DNA of 64,000 nucleotides from the NCBI GenBank assembly GCA_015231825.1, contig JADGAV010000017.1:1-64000 (forward strand). The letters are read 5' to 3'. Source of the stretch: SAR324 cluster bacterium (GTDB lineage: Bacteria > SAR324 > NAC60-12). The translations under genes and the position numbers were made by a program. Shown piece after piece: positions 33,553-42,191 of the stretch; the stretch's first letter is position 1; the number at the start of each line of letters is the position of its first letter. The notes under the pieces were generated by a model, which worked only from the letters and a program-made list of their open reading frames with translations, made no database searches and was not told the DNA's origin.

Positions 33553-34742
33553 TCGGAAGGATCGATAATCCGCCCATCGGCATCAATCATGATTTCTTTT
33601 CTTTTCCCGGGCATCTTTACATTTAAAAATATATGTCCTTCTCCCACCTCATCGTAATTTGCTCCATCCATTACAGCCCAAATTACAATTTTTCCATCAA
33701 ACTTTCTGTCACTCGGATGTGGTCGTCTAATCTGCACAGGAACCCGTACCGAACCACTTTGATTTAGAATCACTTGTTCCGGAAACTGGATATTGTAATA
33801 GTTGCTCTCTAAGTAGATTTTTCCCGATAATCCAACATTGTTTCCGTGAAGCACATCCACAATTTGAATATGAAAACGAAACTTGGACTCTTGCAATTCA
33901 TCAAAATCCAATTGATAGTTACTTGCCTGCAACGAAAGACGGTAAGGAATTGTTACAAGTTTCTCCTTGAGTTGGTCTGTTTTTGTAAATGCCTGGAGTC
34001 TCTGCCCCGCTTTTAAAACAATAAATGACTGATCATTTTTGACTGAGACTTCTCCTTCTACTACGGAAATTTTTGCCTCTTGCCCGTCATCCTTAAGACG
34101 AAAGACTGTTCCTTTTACTCCAATAGTCGCTGTACTTGAGTAAATTTGAGTTTGCTGGCGCCCTCTCACAAATCTCCCCCAAATTGCACCCGCAACTAAT
34201 TTCAATCTATGTCTAAAAGTACGTTCTTCTGCAAATTTAGTCGCTCGGACCAAAATTAGTCCTTTCAGCCGATTTGTCTCTTGCTTACCAATTCTTTGTT
34301 CAATTGCGAATAAAAACGTATTCTCATTTTTAAACAGTTTTCCTTTGATTGAATTTAACTTATTTATGACTTCACCCGGAACCCCTTCATTTTTCAATTG
34401 TGCCAGATTTTCTTCATTGAACTTATAGCTGTATTCCGATGAAAGTTCTTCAGAACCCTCAATTTTCAGTTCTGAATTTTCAAATATTCGAGTCTGGGAC
34501 CCTCCACGAAAAACAACGGTCGTTGCACCGTTTCTTCCCGTACGAACCACATCCCCAACATGCAGCAAAATCCCGTCTTTTCCAGTCTCATTCTTTTGTG
34601 CGCGAGCAAGTACAATTTCCACAAAACCGGTCGTTTGGACCAGACTGGCAACAACAGGATCAGCAGCCCAGGCATGAAAAAGAAAACAGGTCTCGCAGAT
34701 CAAAAGAGAAATCAGGCAAGAAATATTTTTTAAAAGTCGCAT
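33549..34742 (-). CDS. FecR-domain exported protein
   Basis: The ATG at 34742 is chosen (AAGGA seven bases before it; signal peptide MRLLKNISCLISLLICETCF to AWA) over an upstream frame start at 34778. The 397-residue product has a split FecR-like domain: SLVQTTGFVEI, LHVGDVVRTGRNGATTVVFRGGSQTRI near the N-terminus and SSTATIGVKGTVFRLKDDGQEAKISVVEGEVSV with LKAGQRLQAF near 165-230. A beta-rich C-terminal third may be Ig-like. FecR itself is a sigma-regulator, but many stand-alone periplasmic FecR proteins like this one have no assigned function. Confidence 0.82.
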   Translation of the reverse strand: MRLLKNISCLISLLICETCFLFHAWAADPVVASLVQTTGFVEIVLARAQKNETGKDGILLHVGDVVRTGRNGATTVVFRGGSQTRIFENSELKIEGSEELSSEYSYKFNEENLAQLKNEGVPGEVINKLNSIKGKLFKNENTFLFAIEQRIGKQETNRLKGLILVRATKFAEERTFRHRLKLVAGAIWGRFVRGRQQTQIYSSTATIGVKGTVFRLKDDGQEAKISVVEGEVSVKNDQSFIVLKAGQRLQAFTKTDQLKEKLVTIPYRLSLQASNYQLDFDELQESKFRFHIQIVDVLHGNNVGLSGKIYLESNYYNIQFPEQVILNQSGSVRVPVQIRRPHPSDRKFDGKIVIWAVMDGANYDEVGEGHIFLNVKMPGKRKEIMIDADGRIIDPSE

Positions 34743-34791
34743 TATTTTTCCTTTGAATGACAGCCATCCTCCGTTCACTCTACAAGATCCC

Positions 34792-35571
34792 CTATTCTGA
34801 GCGGCGTAGTTTTCGAATAAAATCCATCAGTTCAGGAACAACTAATTCGGCTTCCAAAAGACCGTCATTGTATCGTAGTTCAGGCAAAATTAAATACCGG
34901 GCGCGAGGCATTTTACGTCCTGCTTCGCGGATCGAGAGAAATTTTTCTTCTCCTGTTGCTGTAATCAGCAATCCTGGGATTGAAATTGAGTTCAAATCCT
35001 GACCAATTCCTTTCCACTGACTGATTGCTTCCAAAGAAAGCGCATAAGCTTCCGGAGAACCTTTCAATATTTCCGCTTCGCGCTCAGGAGAAACCAATTC
35101 CTGAGTCTTAAACGACTCGAGAAAAACTGAGATTTCATCCGATCTCAATTGCTGTATCCACTCTTGAAATTTTTGCATTTCTGTTGTTATCGCATAAGGG
35201 TGCGCCCCAGCTGTAACAAGAGAACGTAGACGTGAGGGAAAATGTGCAGCCATAAAAAAACCAACTTGCGCCCCCATACCCATGCCCAGAAAATGAAATT
35301 TCTCAACTTTGAGTTCTTCCATAATATCCAACACATGCTGAGCTCTTGATTCCAGAGTGTAATGTTCAAGCGCTAAAGAATAATCACTTCTTCCATGTCC
35401 CACCGGATCAAGCAAAATCAGTCGGTAATAATCCTGCAGGCGCTCAATGTACTTTGCGCGATACCAACAGAGAAGTCCTTCCAAAAAAGGAGGATAAAGT
35501 AGTAAAAAAGGACCTCGATCTCCTTCAATCCGATAGTGAATTCGTTGTTTTTGACTGAGCGCAATTGGCAT
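34792..35571 (-). CDS. Alpha/beta-hydrolase fold protein lacking catalytic residues
   Basis: A 259-residue protein with clear fold landmarks: strand and oxyanion region PFLLLYPPFLEG (21-32), LLDPVGHGRSD (53-63) and FHFLGMGMGAQVGFFMAAHFP (92-112). The nucleophile elbow, normally GxSxG, reads G96-M-G98-M-G100; codon 98 is GGT (35280-35278), one transition from the Ser codon AGT. The C-terminal segment, where a catalytic His is expected, reads ELRYNDGLLEAELVVPEL with no His. Loss of both residues argues against sequencing error and for a pseudoenzyme or binding protein. It follows larB by 22 bases. Confidence 0.78.
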   Translation of the reverse strand: MPIALSQKQRIHYRIEGDRGPFLLLYPPFLEGLLCWYRAKYIERLQDYYRLILLDPVGHGRSDYSLALEHYTLESRAQHVLDIMEELKVEKFHFLGMGMGAQVGFFMAAHFPSRLRSLVTAGAHPYAITTEMQKFQEWIQQLRSDEISVFLESFKTQELVSPEREAEILKGSPEAYALSLEAISQWKGIGQDLNSISIPGLLITATGEEKFLSIREAGRKMPRARYLILPELRYNDGLLEAELVVPELMDFIRKLRRSE

Positions 35572-35593
35572 AAGGCCTTCTTTGTTGCTTGTG

Positions 35594-36352
35594 TTAATCG
35601 CTTGATTCTGCGGGATTGTTTATCAAACTCGCCGTAAAAGCTGCACCAAACCCATTGTCGATATTGACGACACTCACTCCAGGAGCACAACTACTCAACA
35701 TTGAAAGCAATGCAGCAATTCCATGCATACTGACCCCATACCCAATAGAAGTCGGTACAGCAATAACTGGAACCCGAACCAGGCCTCCGACAACACTGGC
35801 CAGTGCGCCTTCCATCCCAGCCACCACAACGATTACTTTCGCTCGTCGCAAACTGTTCATCTGATCCAGCAGTCGGTGTAAACCTGCTACTCCGACATCC
35901 GTGACCATCTCAACTTCGTTGCCCATAATCAAAGCGGTTTCTTTTGCCTCTTCGGCAACAGGCAAATCTGAAGTACCAGCGCATAATATTAGAATTTGAC
36001 CAACTTTTTTTTGAAATTCAGGAGCAAAGGAAAGCGTACGGGCCGTCACATTGTAGCGTCCTTCTAAGCCTTTTGAATTGAGTAGAGAATGCTTCTCTTC
36101 CGAAAGTCGAGTCAGCAATAGTCGATCATGAATTTTTAAATGAGACCGACAAATTGCTGCCAGTTGTTCAACGGTTTTATTTTCTGAAAAAACCACTTCA
36201 GGAAATCCCATTCTTGACTGACGCCCATGGTCAATTTTAACAAACCCCAAATCGGTGTAGCTTTCCGCCTCAACTTTTTTTAACGCGTCATCCGGAGTCA
36301 TACCACCTTCACTGACCTGAAGGAAGAGATTATATAATGATTTATGTTCCAT
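35594..36352 (-). CDS. larB: LarB, nicotinate-mononucleotide-cofactor carboxylase
   Basis: LarB carboxylates and hydrolyses nicotinic acid adenine dinucleotide to start synthesis of the nickel-pincer cofactor of lactate racemase-type enzymes. Signatures: RQSRMGFPEVVFSENKT near 64-80, then the PurE-like domain with ILCAGTSDLPVAEEA, TDVGVAGLHRLLDQ, VVVAGMEGALASVVGGL, VIAVPTSIGYG and NIDNGFGAAFTASLIN. It is 252 residues, the normal length. The usual partners larC and larE, and any racemase-like larA, are not in this window, so the product may serve a distant locus. Confidence 0.93.
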   Translation of the reverse strand: MEHKSLYNLFLQVSEGGMTPDDALKKVEAESYTDLGFVKIDHGRQSRMGFPEVVFSENKTVEQLAAICRSHLKIHDRLLLTRLSEEKHSLLNSKGLEGRYNVTARTLSFAPEFQKKVGQILILCAGTSDLPVAEEAKETALIMGNEVEMVTDVGVAGLHRLLDQMNSLRRAKVIVVVAGMEGALASVVGGLVRVPVIAVPTSIGYGVSMHGIAALLSMLSSCAPGVSVVNIDNGFGAAFTASLINNPAESSD

Positions 36353-36379
36353 ATCACATTTCTATCCAGAAATCAGAAT

Positions 36380-37396
36380 CTAGCCTTTTTTCGTTTTTCT
36401 CTGAAATTCCATCATTTCCTTAAAAAAAAGAATGTCCTTTTCTTCAGGTTGATGTTTCCATCGGCGGTGAAACCATGCCCATTGTGATGGGTAACGTTTA
36501 ATAATTTGTTCAAGATGCTGATTGAATTGAGCCGTCACTTCAAATAAATCAGCGCGGCTATAATTTTTTTTCCCAAAAACACCAAGACGCTCAAATCGAA
36601 TTTCAAACTTTCCCCGAGGTTGGCGAATAACCATGGCACTTATAACCAATGCCCCGGTCTTTAGAGCCAGACTTGACGCACCGACTGGAGTTTGAGCCAA
36701 CATTCCGAAAAAGGGAACAAACATACTGGAAACATCTGTATCTTGATCAATCAAAACAAAAAAAATTTCATTTTGTTTGAAACACTCAAGGATTGAACGG
36801 GTGGCCCTGGGATTGTTTCGTTGAATCAGTGTAACTCCCTCTTTTTCTCGCATTTTTACGAAAAAATCATTCAAACGTTCATCATAAAGAGGAGTCACTG
36901 CCACTTTTGTTGAATAACCTGTTTTGCTAATATAGGAAGAGAGCATTTCCCAGTTGCCCAAATGAGCTCCTAAAACAATGGTGCCTTTTCCTAAATGGTG
37001 ACCTTCATCCAATAATTCTTCTCCATAAATCTCGAATCGTGATGCAGACTCCTTCGCCATGTGATTCATCCCTAAAACCTCGAAGAGCATCTGCCCGAAA
37101 TGAAGAAAACACTCGTAGGTCCATAATTGACGTTGTTCAATAGGAACATCCGGAAAAACCAGGGCAAGTTGCTGTTCTATAATTCCCCGGTCTTTCTTCA
37201 GCAGAGAGTGGGCAACTTTCCCTAAACATCTCCCCCAAAACTGTAATTTCTCTAACGAAAGACGTCTTCCAAGTGCCACTCCTCCCTGCAAAGCACGGTA
37301 TTCCAGATTTCTCCTGACCGTTTTTGTCCATTGCGGACGTTTTTTTTTAAAAGCCTGGTAAGAAATCTCTTCTTGATCTTGCATACTTATTTTCAA
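36380..37396 (-). CDS. LpxL/HtrB-family lysophospholipid acyltransferase
   Basis: A membrane-associated acyltransferase of the lipid A late-acyltransferase family. The catalytic HxxxxE motif is AHLGNWEM (His145, Glu150). Other family blocks are ALVFPDVPIEQRQ (78-90), FFVLIDQDTDVSSMFVPFFGMLAQTPVGASSLALKTGA and the C-terminal QWAWFHRRWKHQP. There is no strong N-terminal membrane helix; residues 37-65 are amphipathic. The likely reaction is acyl transfer to lipid A or another glycolipid. It lies between the AAC(3)-like gene (9 bases) and larB (27 bases). Confidence 0.88.
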   Translation of the reverse strand: MKISMQDQEEISYQAFKKKRPQWTKTVRRNLEYRALQGGVALGRRLSLEKLQFWGRCLGKVAHSLLKKDRGIIEQQLALVFPDVPIEQRQLWTYECFLHFGQMLFEVLGMNHMAKESASRFEIYGEELLDEGHHLGKGTIVLGAHLGNWEMLSSYISKTGYSTKVAVTPLYDERLNDFFVKMREKEGVTLIQRNNPRATRSILECFKQNEIFFVLIDQDTDVSSMFVPFFGMLAQTPVGASSLALKTGALVISAMVIRQPRGKFEIRFERLGVFGKKNYSRADLFEVTAQFNQHLEQIIKRYPSQWAWFHRRWKHQPEEKDILFFKEMMEFQRKTKKG

Positions 37397-37405
37397 AAAA
37401 GAATT

Positions 37406-38290
37406 TCAACGATTTTTTGAAAGAATCGGATTTCCATTTTTTATTTTCCTCAGAATTTTCTTTCCTTTTTGCTTCGCAACCCTGATGACCTTTTTGGTGG
37501 CCTTCCTAAAAAATCGTGCATGCAGTTTTTTTCCCTTATTATATCGGATATCTTTTTGTATTTCATCAAATGCCTGATTCAAATCCAGAAGTACGAAATC
37601 GACATTATTGATAGTTTTTTTCTTCGAGATTCCTTTTTGTTCTAGAACTTTTCCGATCGGATTAACGTCGTTGTAAATACCAGGCGGTCTGGTCGAGAAG
37701 GAAAAACTTTTGATTTTCCGGCTTCCACTGTAGTCAGTATAATCAACCTCTCGGAATTTCATGAATCGGTAAGGCACCTCTTCTAGTTGTTCCACATAAT
37801 GCACGAAGGTAAAGGACCGTTGGTAGTCCAATCCGATGATTAACATCTTTGCATGATGTTGATGTAAAAAAGCAAAGGGCGAATCAACCCCAAACGAGCT
37901 TTCATTGTCCAGGCGACATAATTCGGTTTGAAATTTCCCGGTGACGACGAACGAATGGATCGGATGTCGTGTTCTGGAAAAATCTGTACGTTCCAGAGCA
38001 ATTCTTGCCAACCCCCCCGTTTCGGGCTGAGCGGTTCTGACATCATATCCACCTTGATGATCCCAACAAAATGATGGAAAGAGCAATGTTCCTTCTGGGC
38101 CCAGTTTCCTAATAAAACTATCGATGAAGCGAGAAGGGTCGAATCGCCTTTTTGCCCTTCTTTCCTCAATTGAAAGCATTAAAATATCTGAGGCAATTAA
38201 AAGGAGATCACCTTCCCCAATTTCCAAATTCTCAACGATTTCCTCAAAAGGGATATGTCTTGAACTCATTTTTGAATCACTAGCCAGCAT
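37406..38290 (-). CDS. AAC(3)-like N-acetyltransferase, probably envelope-sugar modifying
   Basis: A 294-residue member of the aminoglycoside 3-N-acetyltransferase fold. Family blocks seen are GDLLLIASDIL, GPEGTLLFPSFCWD, RTRHPIHSFVVTG (107-119) and GVDSPFAFLHQHHAKMLIIGLD. Relatives without resistance roles acetylate sugars during surface polysaccharide synthesis, which would fit the adjacent LpxL-like gene and the divergent ACP/LuxCE cluster. The last 50 residues form a very basic tail (KKVIRVAKQKGKKILRKIK) that might contact membrane or nucleic acid. First gene of a ten-gene minus-strand run. Antibiotic resistance is not implied. Confidence 0.75.
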   Translation of the reverse strand: MLASDSKMSSRHIPFEEIVENLEIGEGDLLLIASDILMLSIEERRAKRRFDPSRFIDSFIRKLGPEGTLLFPSFCWDHQGGYDVRTAQPETGGLARIALERTDFSRTRHPIHSFVVTGKFQTELCRLDNESSFGVDSPFAFLHQHHAKMLIIGLDYQRSFTFVHYVEQLEEVPYRFMKFREVDYTDYSGSRKIKSFSFSTRPPGIYNDVNPIGKVLEQKGISKKKTINNVDFVLLDLNQAFDEIQKDIRYNKGKKLHARFFRKATKKVIRVAKQKGKKILRKIKNGNPILSKNR

Positions 38291-38633
38291 TCAGCATTTT
38301 TAAATGTCGCAAAAAGTGCTCTATCCTTGCGAAGTATGTTCAAAGTCCATTTATTTCTCAAGCTAAAACTATGAAATTCAAAGAGCATCAATATGAACGT
38401 ATTTTTCCAAATTTCCTCGAAACAAAAGAGGGGGTACCGCAAAATCGAAATTCAACAACTGCTTTAATTCACCTGATATTTCTTCAAAAGCTAACCTTCA
38501 CATGAACTGCAATCTTTTGTTTTCAGCTTGTTTTTCATTTGTTTTTCGGTATTTTCTGATACATCTTAGACCTCTGACAAAACTGCTGATTTCTTTCCTC
38601 AATCTTTGAAAAAAAATGAACAAACAACCTCAT
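38291..38633. other. Divergent intergenic region before the ACP-LuxCE operon
   Basis: It lies between the AAC(3)-like gene (minus) and the ACP gene (plus). A 44-codon frame (38371-38505) has no ribosome-binding site and no recognisable product. No consensus -35/-10 pair stands out. The region ends in a 22-bp palindrome described separately. Confidence 0.4.
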
Positions 38634-38655
38634 AGTGAGGGATATATCCATCACT
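38634..38655. promoter_or_regulatory. 22-bp near-perfect palindrome before the ACP gene
   Basis: Half-site AGTGAGGGATA is mirrored by TATCCATCACT with ten of eleven positions complementary. It ends 13 bases before the ATG chosen for the ACP gene. A site of this size is typical of a dimeric repressor operator; as RNA it would form a hairpin next to the ribosome-binding site GGAG (38659-38662). No regulator gene lies beside it. Confidence 0.6.
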
Positions 38656-38668
38656 AATGGAGCAATCA

Positions 38669-38914
38669 ATGGATAATTCACAACAATTGAAAGAAGCCTT
38701 TTCAAAATCTCTTGAATTGGACATCAAAGACATTACTGACGACCTCGCATATAGCGTGAACAAACAATGGGATTCAATCCGACATATGAATTTGGTTGCT
38801 GAAATTGAAGATCTATTTGATATTATGATGGATACTGAAGACATTATTGATATGAGCAGTTTCGCTAAAACAAAAGAAATTCTTGGTAAATATGACGTTA
38901 AATTCGACACTTGA
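38669..38914 (+). CDS. Acyl carrier protein
   Basis: An 81-residue acyl carrier protein. ATG 38669 is preferred because GGAG lies six bases ahead; ATG 38657 in the same frame abuts the palindrome and lacks a good site. The phosphopantetheine attachment serine is Ser36 in WDSIRHMNLVAEIED, followed by the helix FDIMMDTEDIIDMSSF. It is acidic and helical as expected. This is a specialised ACP and not the housekeeping acpP, which normally sits with fabD-fabG-fabF. It starts a five-gene operon and overlaps the SDR gene by 23 bases. Confidence 0.9.
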   Translation: MDNSQQLKEAFSKSLELDIKDITDDLAYSVNKQWDSIRHMNLVAEIEDLFDIMMDTEDIIDMSSFAKTKEILGKYDVKFDT

Positions 38915-39650
38915 AGGAAAAATAGCGTTCATCACGGGCGGTACAAGAGGAATCGGTTGGGCTACTGCAAAGCTTTTTGCTTGTAAGGGAGCAACTATCA
39001 TCCTAAACAGCATCTCTGATGAGTCCGTATTGCACGCACGAGTGGAAGAACTTCAAACAAAATTTGGAGTAAAATGTGATTCCTTTTCTTACGATGTTGG
39101 TGATCGAGAGGCAGTTAAGGAATGTTATGCGGCAATTTTCAAGAGATTTAAACGTCTCGATATTTTGGTGAACAATGCTGGTGTTTTAAATTCCAGTTTA
39201 CTCGGAATGATTACTTCCGAAAACATTGATCACACGATAAACACAAACGTCAAAGGCATGTTATATAACATGCAGTCTGCTTCAAGACTAATGACACGCA
39301 ATCATTCCGGATCCATCATCAATCTTTCTTCGATTATGGGTCGATTCGGCGCAGAAGGGCAAACGGTCTACGCGGGAAGCAAAGCTGCTGTGATTGGTAT
39401 GAGCTGCTCAGCAGCCAAAGAACTGGCCGCCCAAAACATACGTGTCAATGTAGTGGCCCCCGGTTTTATCGATACAGAGATGGCAAACGAAATTCCTCCT
39501 GAGAAATTTCAAGAGAGAATCGAAAGCATTAAAATGAATCGGATCGGCACTCCGGATGAAGTGGCAAATGTGATCTATTTTTTTGCTTCTGATCTTTCAA
39601 CCTATGTGACCGGCCAAGTATTGGGTGTTGATGGGGGCATGGTAATTTAA
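38892..39650 (+). CDS. SDR-family 3-oxoacyl-ACP reductase-like protein
   Basis: A 252-residue short-chain dehydrogenase close to FabG. NAD(P)-binding TGGTRGIG is at 15-22, NNAGVL near 94, and the catalytic serine and YAGSK (Tyr160, Lys164) follow. The C-terminal NVVAPGFIDTEM and GQVLGVDGGMVI are FabG-type. ATG 38892 inside the ACP gene is the likely start; the frame opens at a TTG three codons earlier. It probably reduces a beta-keto group on an acyl chain carried by the adjacent ACP. Confidence 0.9.
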   Translation: MTLNSTLEGKIAFITGGTRGIGWATAKLFACKGATIILNSISDESVLHARVEELQTKFGVKCDSFSYDVGDREAVKECYAAIFKRFKRLDILVNNAGVLNSSLLGMITSENIDHTINTNVKGMLYNMQSASRLMTRNHSGSIINLSSIMGRFGAEGQTVYAGSKAAVIGMSCSAAKELAAQNIRVNVVAPGFIDTEMANEIPPEKFQERIESIKMNRIGTPDEVANVIYFFASDLSTYVTGQVLGVDGGMVI

Positions 39651-41089
39651 TGTTTTGGCAACTTGATAACATCGTCGAGTCGGATCCTGTTATTTACGAC
39701 GATACCGAGCAGCGCAAATTCACTTATGGAGAATTAAAAAAACTTGGATGCTCTTTTTCAAAATCCGTAGAATCTCTTCAAAAACAGCTCGCCTTTGTCT
39801 ATTGCGAAAATTCATTCAGATGCATTCTTGCCTATCTTTCCCTGCTCCGAGCCGGCCATGCCGTGTTCTTAACCGATTCCGAAATAGACCCCGTTTTAGG
39901 GAAAAAGCTCCTTCAAACATACCGACCAGATTTTATTTGGCATCCTCACTCTAAGGAGGACGGATTTCCGGAGTTCGAGAAAATTTCCCTCGAATACGAG
40001 AACCATATTTTTTATAGAAAAAAGAGAAATGAACGATCTCCCATTCATCCTGATTTAGCAATTCTTCTTTCTACATCGGGTACAACCGGAAGCCCAAAAC
40101 TGGTTCGCCTGTCTTACCAGAATATTCAATCAAATGCTCAATCGATTGTCTCTTACCTAAAAATTGCAAAAGAAGAAAAAGCGATCACGACATTGCCTTT
40201 GCATTATTCTTTTGGCCTATCTATCCTGCACAGTTACCTCGCTGCAGGTGCCCAAATCATTTGCACCAAAAAATCAGTTGTTGAAAAGGGCTTTTGGCCT
40301 CTTTTTAAAGAGCAGTCCTGCACTTCGCTTTCAGGCGTTCCCTATACCTATCAGATTTTGAAACGCCTCCGTTTCCATAGAATGAATTTACCCTCGTTAA
40401 AAAATATGACTCAAGCAGGCGGAAGACTGGACCCTGAAGATATTCAATATTTTTTAGAAATTGCTCAATCAAAAAACATTCAATTCTTTGTCATGTATGG
40501 TCAGACAGAAGCGGCTCCTCGAATTTCCTATGTGCCTGACAACAGACTGCAAGAAAAAATCGGCTCGATAGGCATCCCTGTACCAAATGGAACAATGAAA
40601 CTGGTTCAACAAGGAATTGAAATTTTTGGGTCAGATAAGGAAGGAGAACTAGTTTTTCAAGGAGCCAACGTCATGATGGGTTATGCCCAGGAAAAAGCGG
40701 ATCTTTCCAAAGGAGATGAGCAAAATGGGATTCTTCACACTGGGGATTTGGCAATTCGTGATAAAGATAGTTTTTATTGGATTACAGGAAGATTGAAGCG
40801 AATCATCAAAATTTATGGATTGCGGATCAATTTAGACGAGATTGAACAAATGTTGGAGTCAAAATTGGGGAAACCCGTGGCTTGCCTGGGAAAAGATGAT
40901 ATACTTTCCATTGTCATAGAATCGAACGAAACCCAGACTGCACAGCAGGCTCTGCAACATGTGATTGAACTCTATCATTTGCACCGTTCTGTGCTCTATG
41001 CATACTGCGACAGCACTTTACCATTTACACCATCGGGAAAGAAAAACTATCAGGAAATTCAATCAAGGATCGTTAATGGACTTCTATAA
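39650..41089 (+). CDS. AMP-dependent acyl ligase / acyl-CoA or acyl-ACP synthetase
   Basis: A 479-residue ANL-family adenylating enzyme. The P-loop STSGTTGSPKLVRLS lies near 141-156, VMYGQTEAAPRIS near 281, HTGDLAIRD near 363, and GRLKRIIKIYGLRINLDEIE near 383. The C-terminal catalytic Lys is in TPSGKKNYQEI. It activates a carboxylic acid as acyl-AMP and transfers it to a thiol, here plausibly the neighbouring ACP. The start overlaps the SDR stop by one base (TAATG). Chain-length preference cannot be read from sequence. Confidence 0.9.
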   Translation: MFWQLDNIVESDPVIYDDTEQRKFTYGELKKLGCSFSKSVESLQKQLAFVYCENSFRCILAYLSLLRAGHAVFLTDSEIDPVLGKKLLQTYRPDFIWHPHSKEDGFPEFEKISLEYENHIFYRKKRNERSPIHPDLAILLSTSGTTGSPKLVRLSYQNIQSNAQSIVSYLKIAKEEKAITTLPLHYSFGLSILHSYLAAGAQIICTKKSVVEKGFWPLFKEQSCTSLSGVPYTYQILKRLRFHRMNLPSLKNMTQAGGRLDPEDIQYFLEIAQSKNIQFFVMYGQTEAAPRISYVPDNRLQEKIGSIGIPVPNGTMKLVQQGIEIFGSDKEGELVFQGANVMMGYAQEKADLSKGDEQNGILHTGDLAIRDKDSFYWITGRLKRIIKIYGLRINLDEIEQMLESKLGKPVACLGKDDILSIVIESNETQTAQQALQHVIELYHLHRSVLYAYCDSTLPFTPSGKKNYQEIQSRIVNGLL

Positions 41090-42191
41090 GAATATTTTTG
41101 AAGCTTCCCCCTATTCACTCAATCGCATAGACAAGGAACAGTTCATACTCCCTTTGCTCCACCATTTGACCCTTTTGCATTATGAACAGTGCAAGCCTTA
41201 TTCTCGCCTACTCGATTCGTTATATGATATTCACCACACTCAAAATTTCGCTTCTCTCTCCGAAGTTCCCTATTTTCCGGTTCAGTTGTTTAAAACAGGG
41301 AAAATGCAAAGTGTTCGTGATGAGGAGGTTGTTAAAACTCTGACATCCAGCGCTACAACATCCCAACAGGTCTCCAAAATTGCACTGGATAAGGAAACTT
41401 CGATGTTACAAACCAAAGCTTTGGTATCAATCATCACCTCTTTCATCGGACCAAAACGACTGCCGATGATTATTCTGGATTCAAAGTCCATTTTTAAAGA
41501 CCGCGCAAAATTTAGCGCGAGAGGTGCTGGAATTCTAGGATTTTCAAATTTTGGTCGAGATCATTTTTATGCTTTGGACGAAAATATGGATCTCGATCTG
41601 GCGGGTTTGAAGTCTTATATTGAAAAATATTCAGATCAAACAATTTTTATTTTTGGTTTCACGTTTATGATTTGGCAGTATTTTTATCAGGTCCTCAAAT
41701 CTTCAGATGAATACCTTCTTTTAAACAATGCCATTTTACTCCATGGTGGGGGATGGAAAAAACTGCAGGAAAACGCCGTGACTAATACGGTATTCAAAGA
41801 TGCTCTATCAGACCGAAGCGGAATACAAAAAGTGTATAACTATTACGGGATGGTCGAGCAGACTGGAAGCATTTTTATGGAATGCGACCATGGTTTTTTC
41901 CACGCTCCCAATTTTTCAGATATTCTCATCCGTGATTATCGTGACTGGAGTTGTCTACCCGATAAAGAAAGCGGAGTGCTTCAGACTTTGAGTGTCCTGC
42001 CCAAGAGTTATCCGGGGCATTCTCTTTTGACAGAAGACCTCGGAACAATCCAGGGGGTTGACAGTTGCTGCTGTGGAAGAAAAGGGACGTATTTTTCCAT
42101 CGAAGGAAGAATTCCTACTGCAGAAATTAGAGGATGCAGCGACACACATGCTCAGGATGCTCTCATTTCAAATCAGGTAAAACTAATATGA
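41076..42191 (+). CDS. LuxE/PaaK-family acyl-protein synthetase
   Basis: LuxE activates a fatty acid as acyl-AMP and hands it to LuxC in the fatty-acid reductase complex. Here the 371-residue product (ATG 41076, overlapping the ligase end by 14 bases) shows the family's TLTSSATTSQQVSKIALDKET phosphate-loop-like segment, LLHGGGWKKL, YNYYGMVEQTGSIFMECDHGFFHAPN and the C-terminal LTEDLGTIQGVD with CCCGRKGTYFSIEGR. The triple Cys near the end resembles the Cys-Gly-Arg zone of LuxE. The frame extends upstream to 40965, but inside the ligase gene. Confidence 0.85.
   Translation: MDFYKNIFEASPYSLNRIDKEQFILPLLHHLTLLHYEQCKPYSRLLDSLYDIHHTQNFASLSEVPYFPVQLFKTGKMQSVRDEEVVKTLTSSATTSQQVSKIALDKETSMLQTKALVSIITSFIGPKRLPMIILDSKSIFKDRAKFSARGAGILGFSNFGRDHFYALDENMDLDLAGLKSYIEKYSDQTIFIFGFTFMIWQYFYQVLKSSDEYLLLNNAILLHGGGWKKLQENAVTNTVFKDALSDRSGIQKVYNYYGMVEQTGSIFMECDHGFFHAPNFSDILIRDYRDWSCLPDKESGVLQTLSVLPKSYPGHSLLTEDLGTIQGVDSCCCGRKGTYFSIEGRIPTAEIRGCSDTHAQDALISNQVKLI

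Noticed and set aside
37406..38290. Aminoglycoside resistance gene
   Set aside because: The fold is AAC(3)-like, but the basic tail, acyltransferase neighbour and chromosomal envelope context favour a sugar-modifying role; there are no mobile-element signs.
38371..38505. 44-codon reading frame in the gap before the ACP gene
   Set aside because: No ribosome-binding site, no recognisable sequence character, and located in a regulatory gap.
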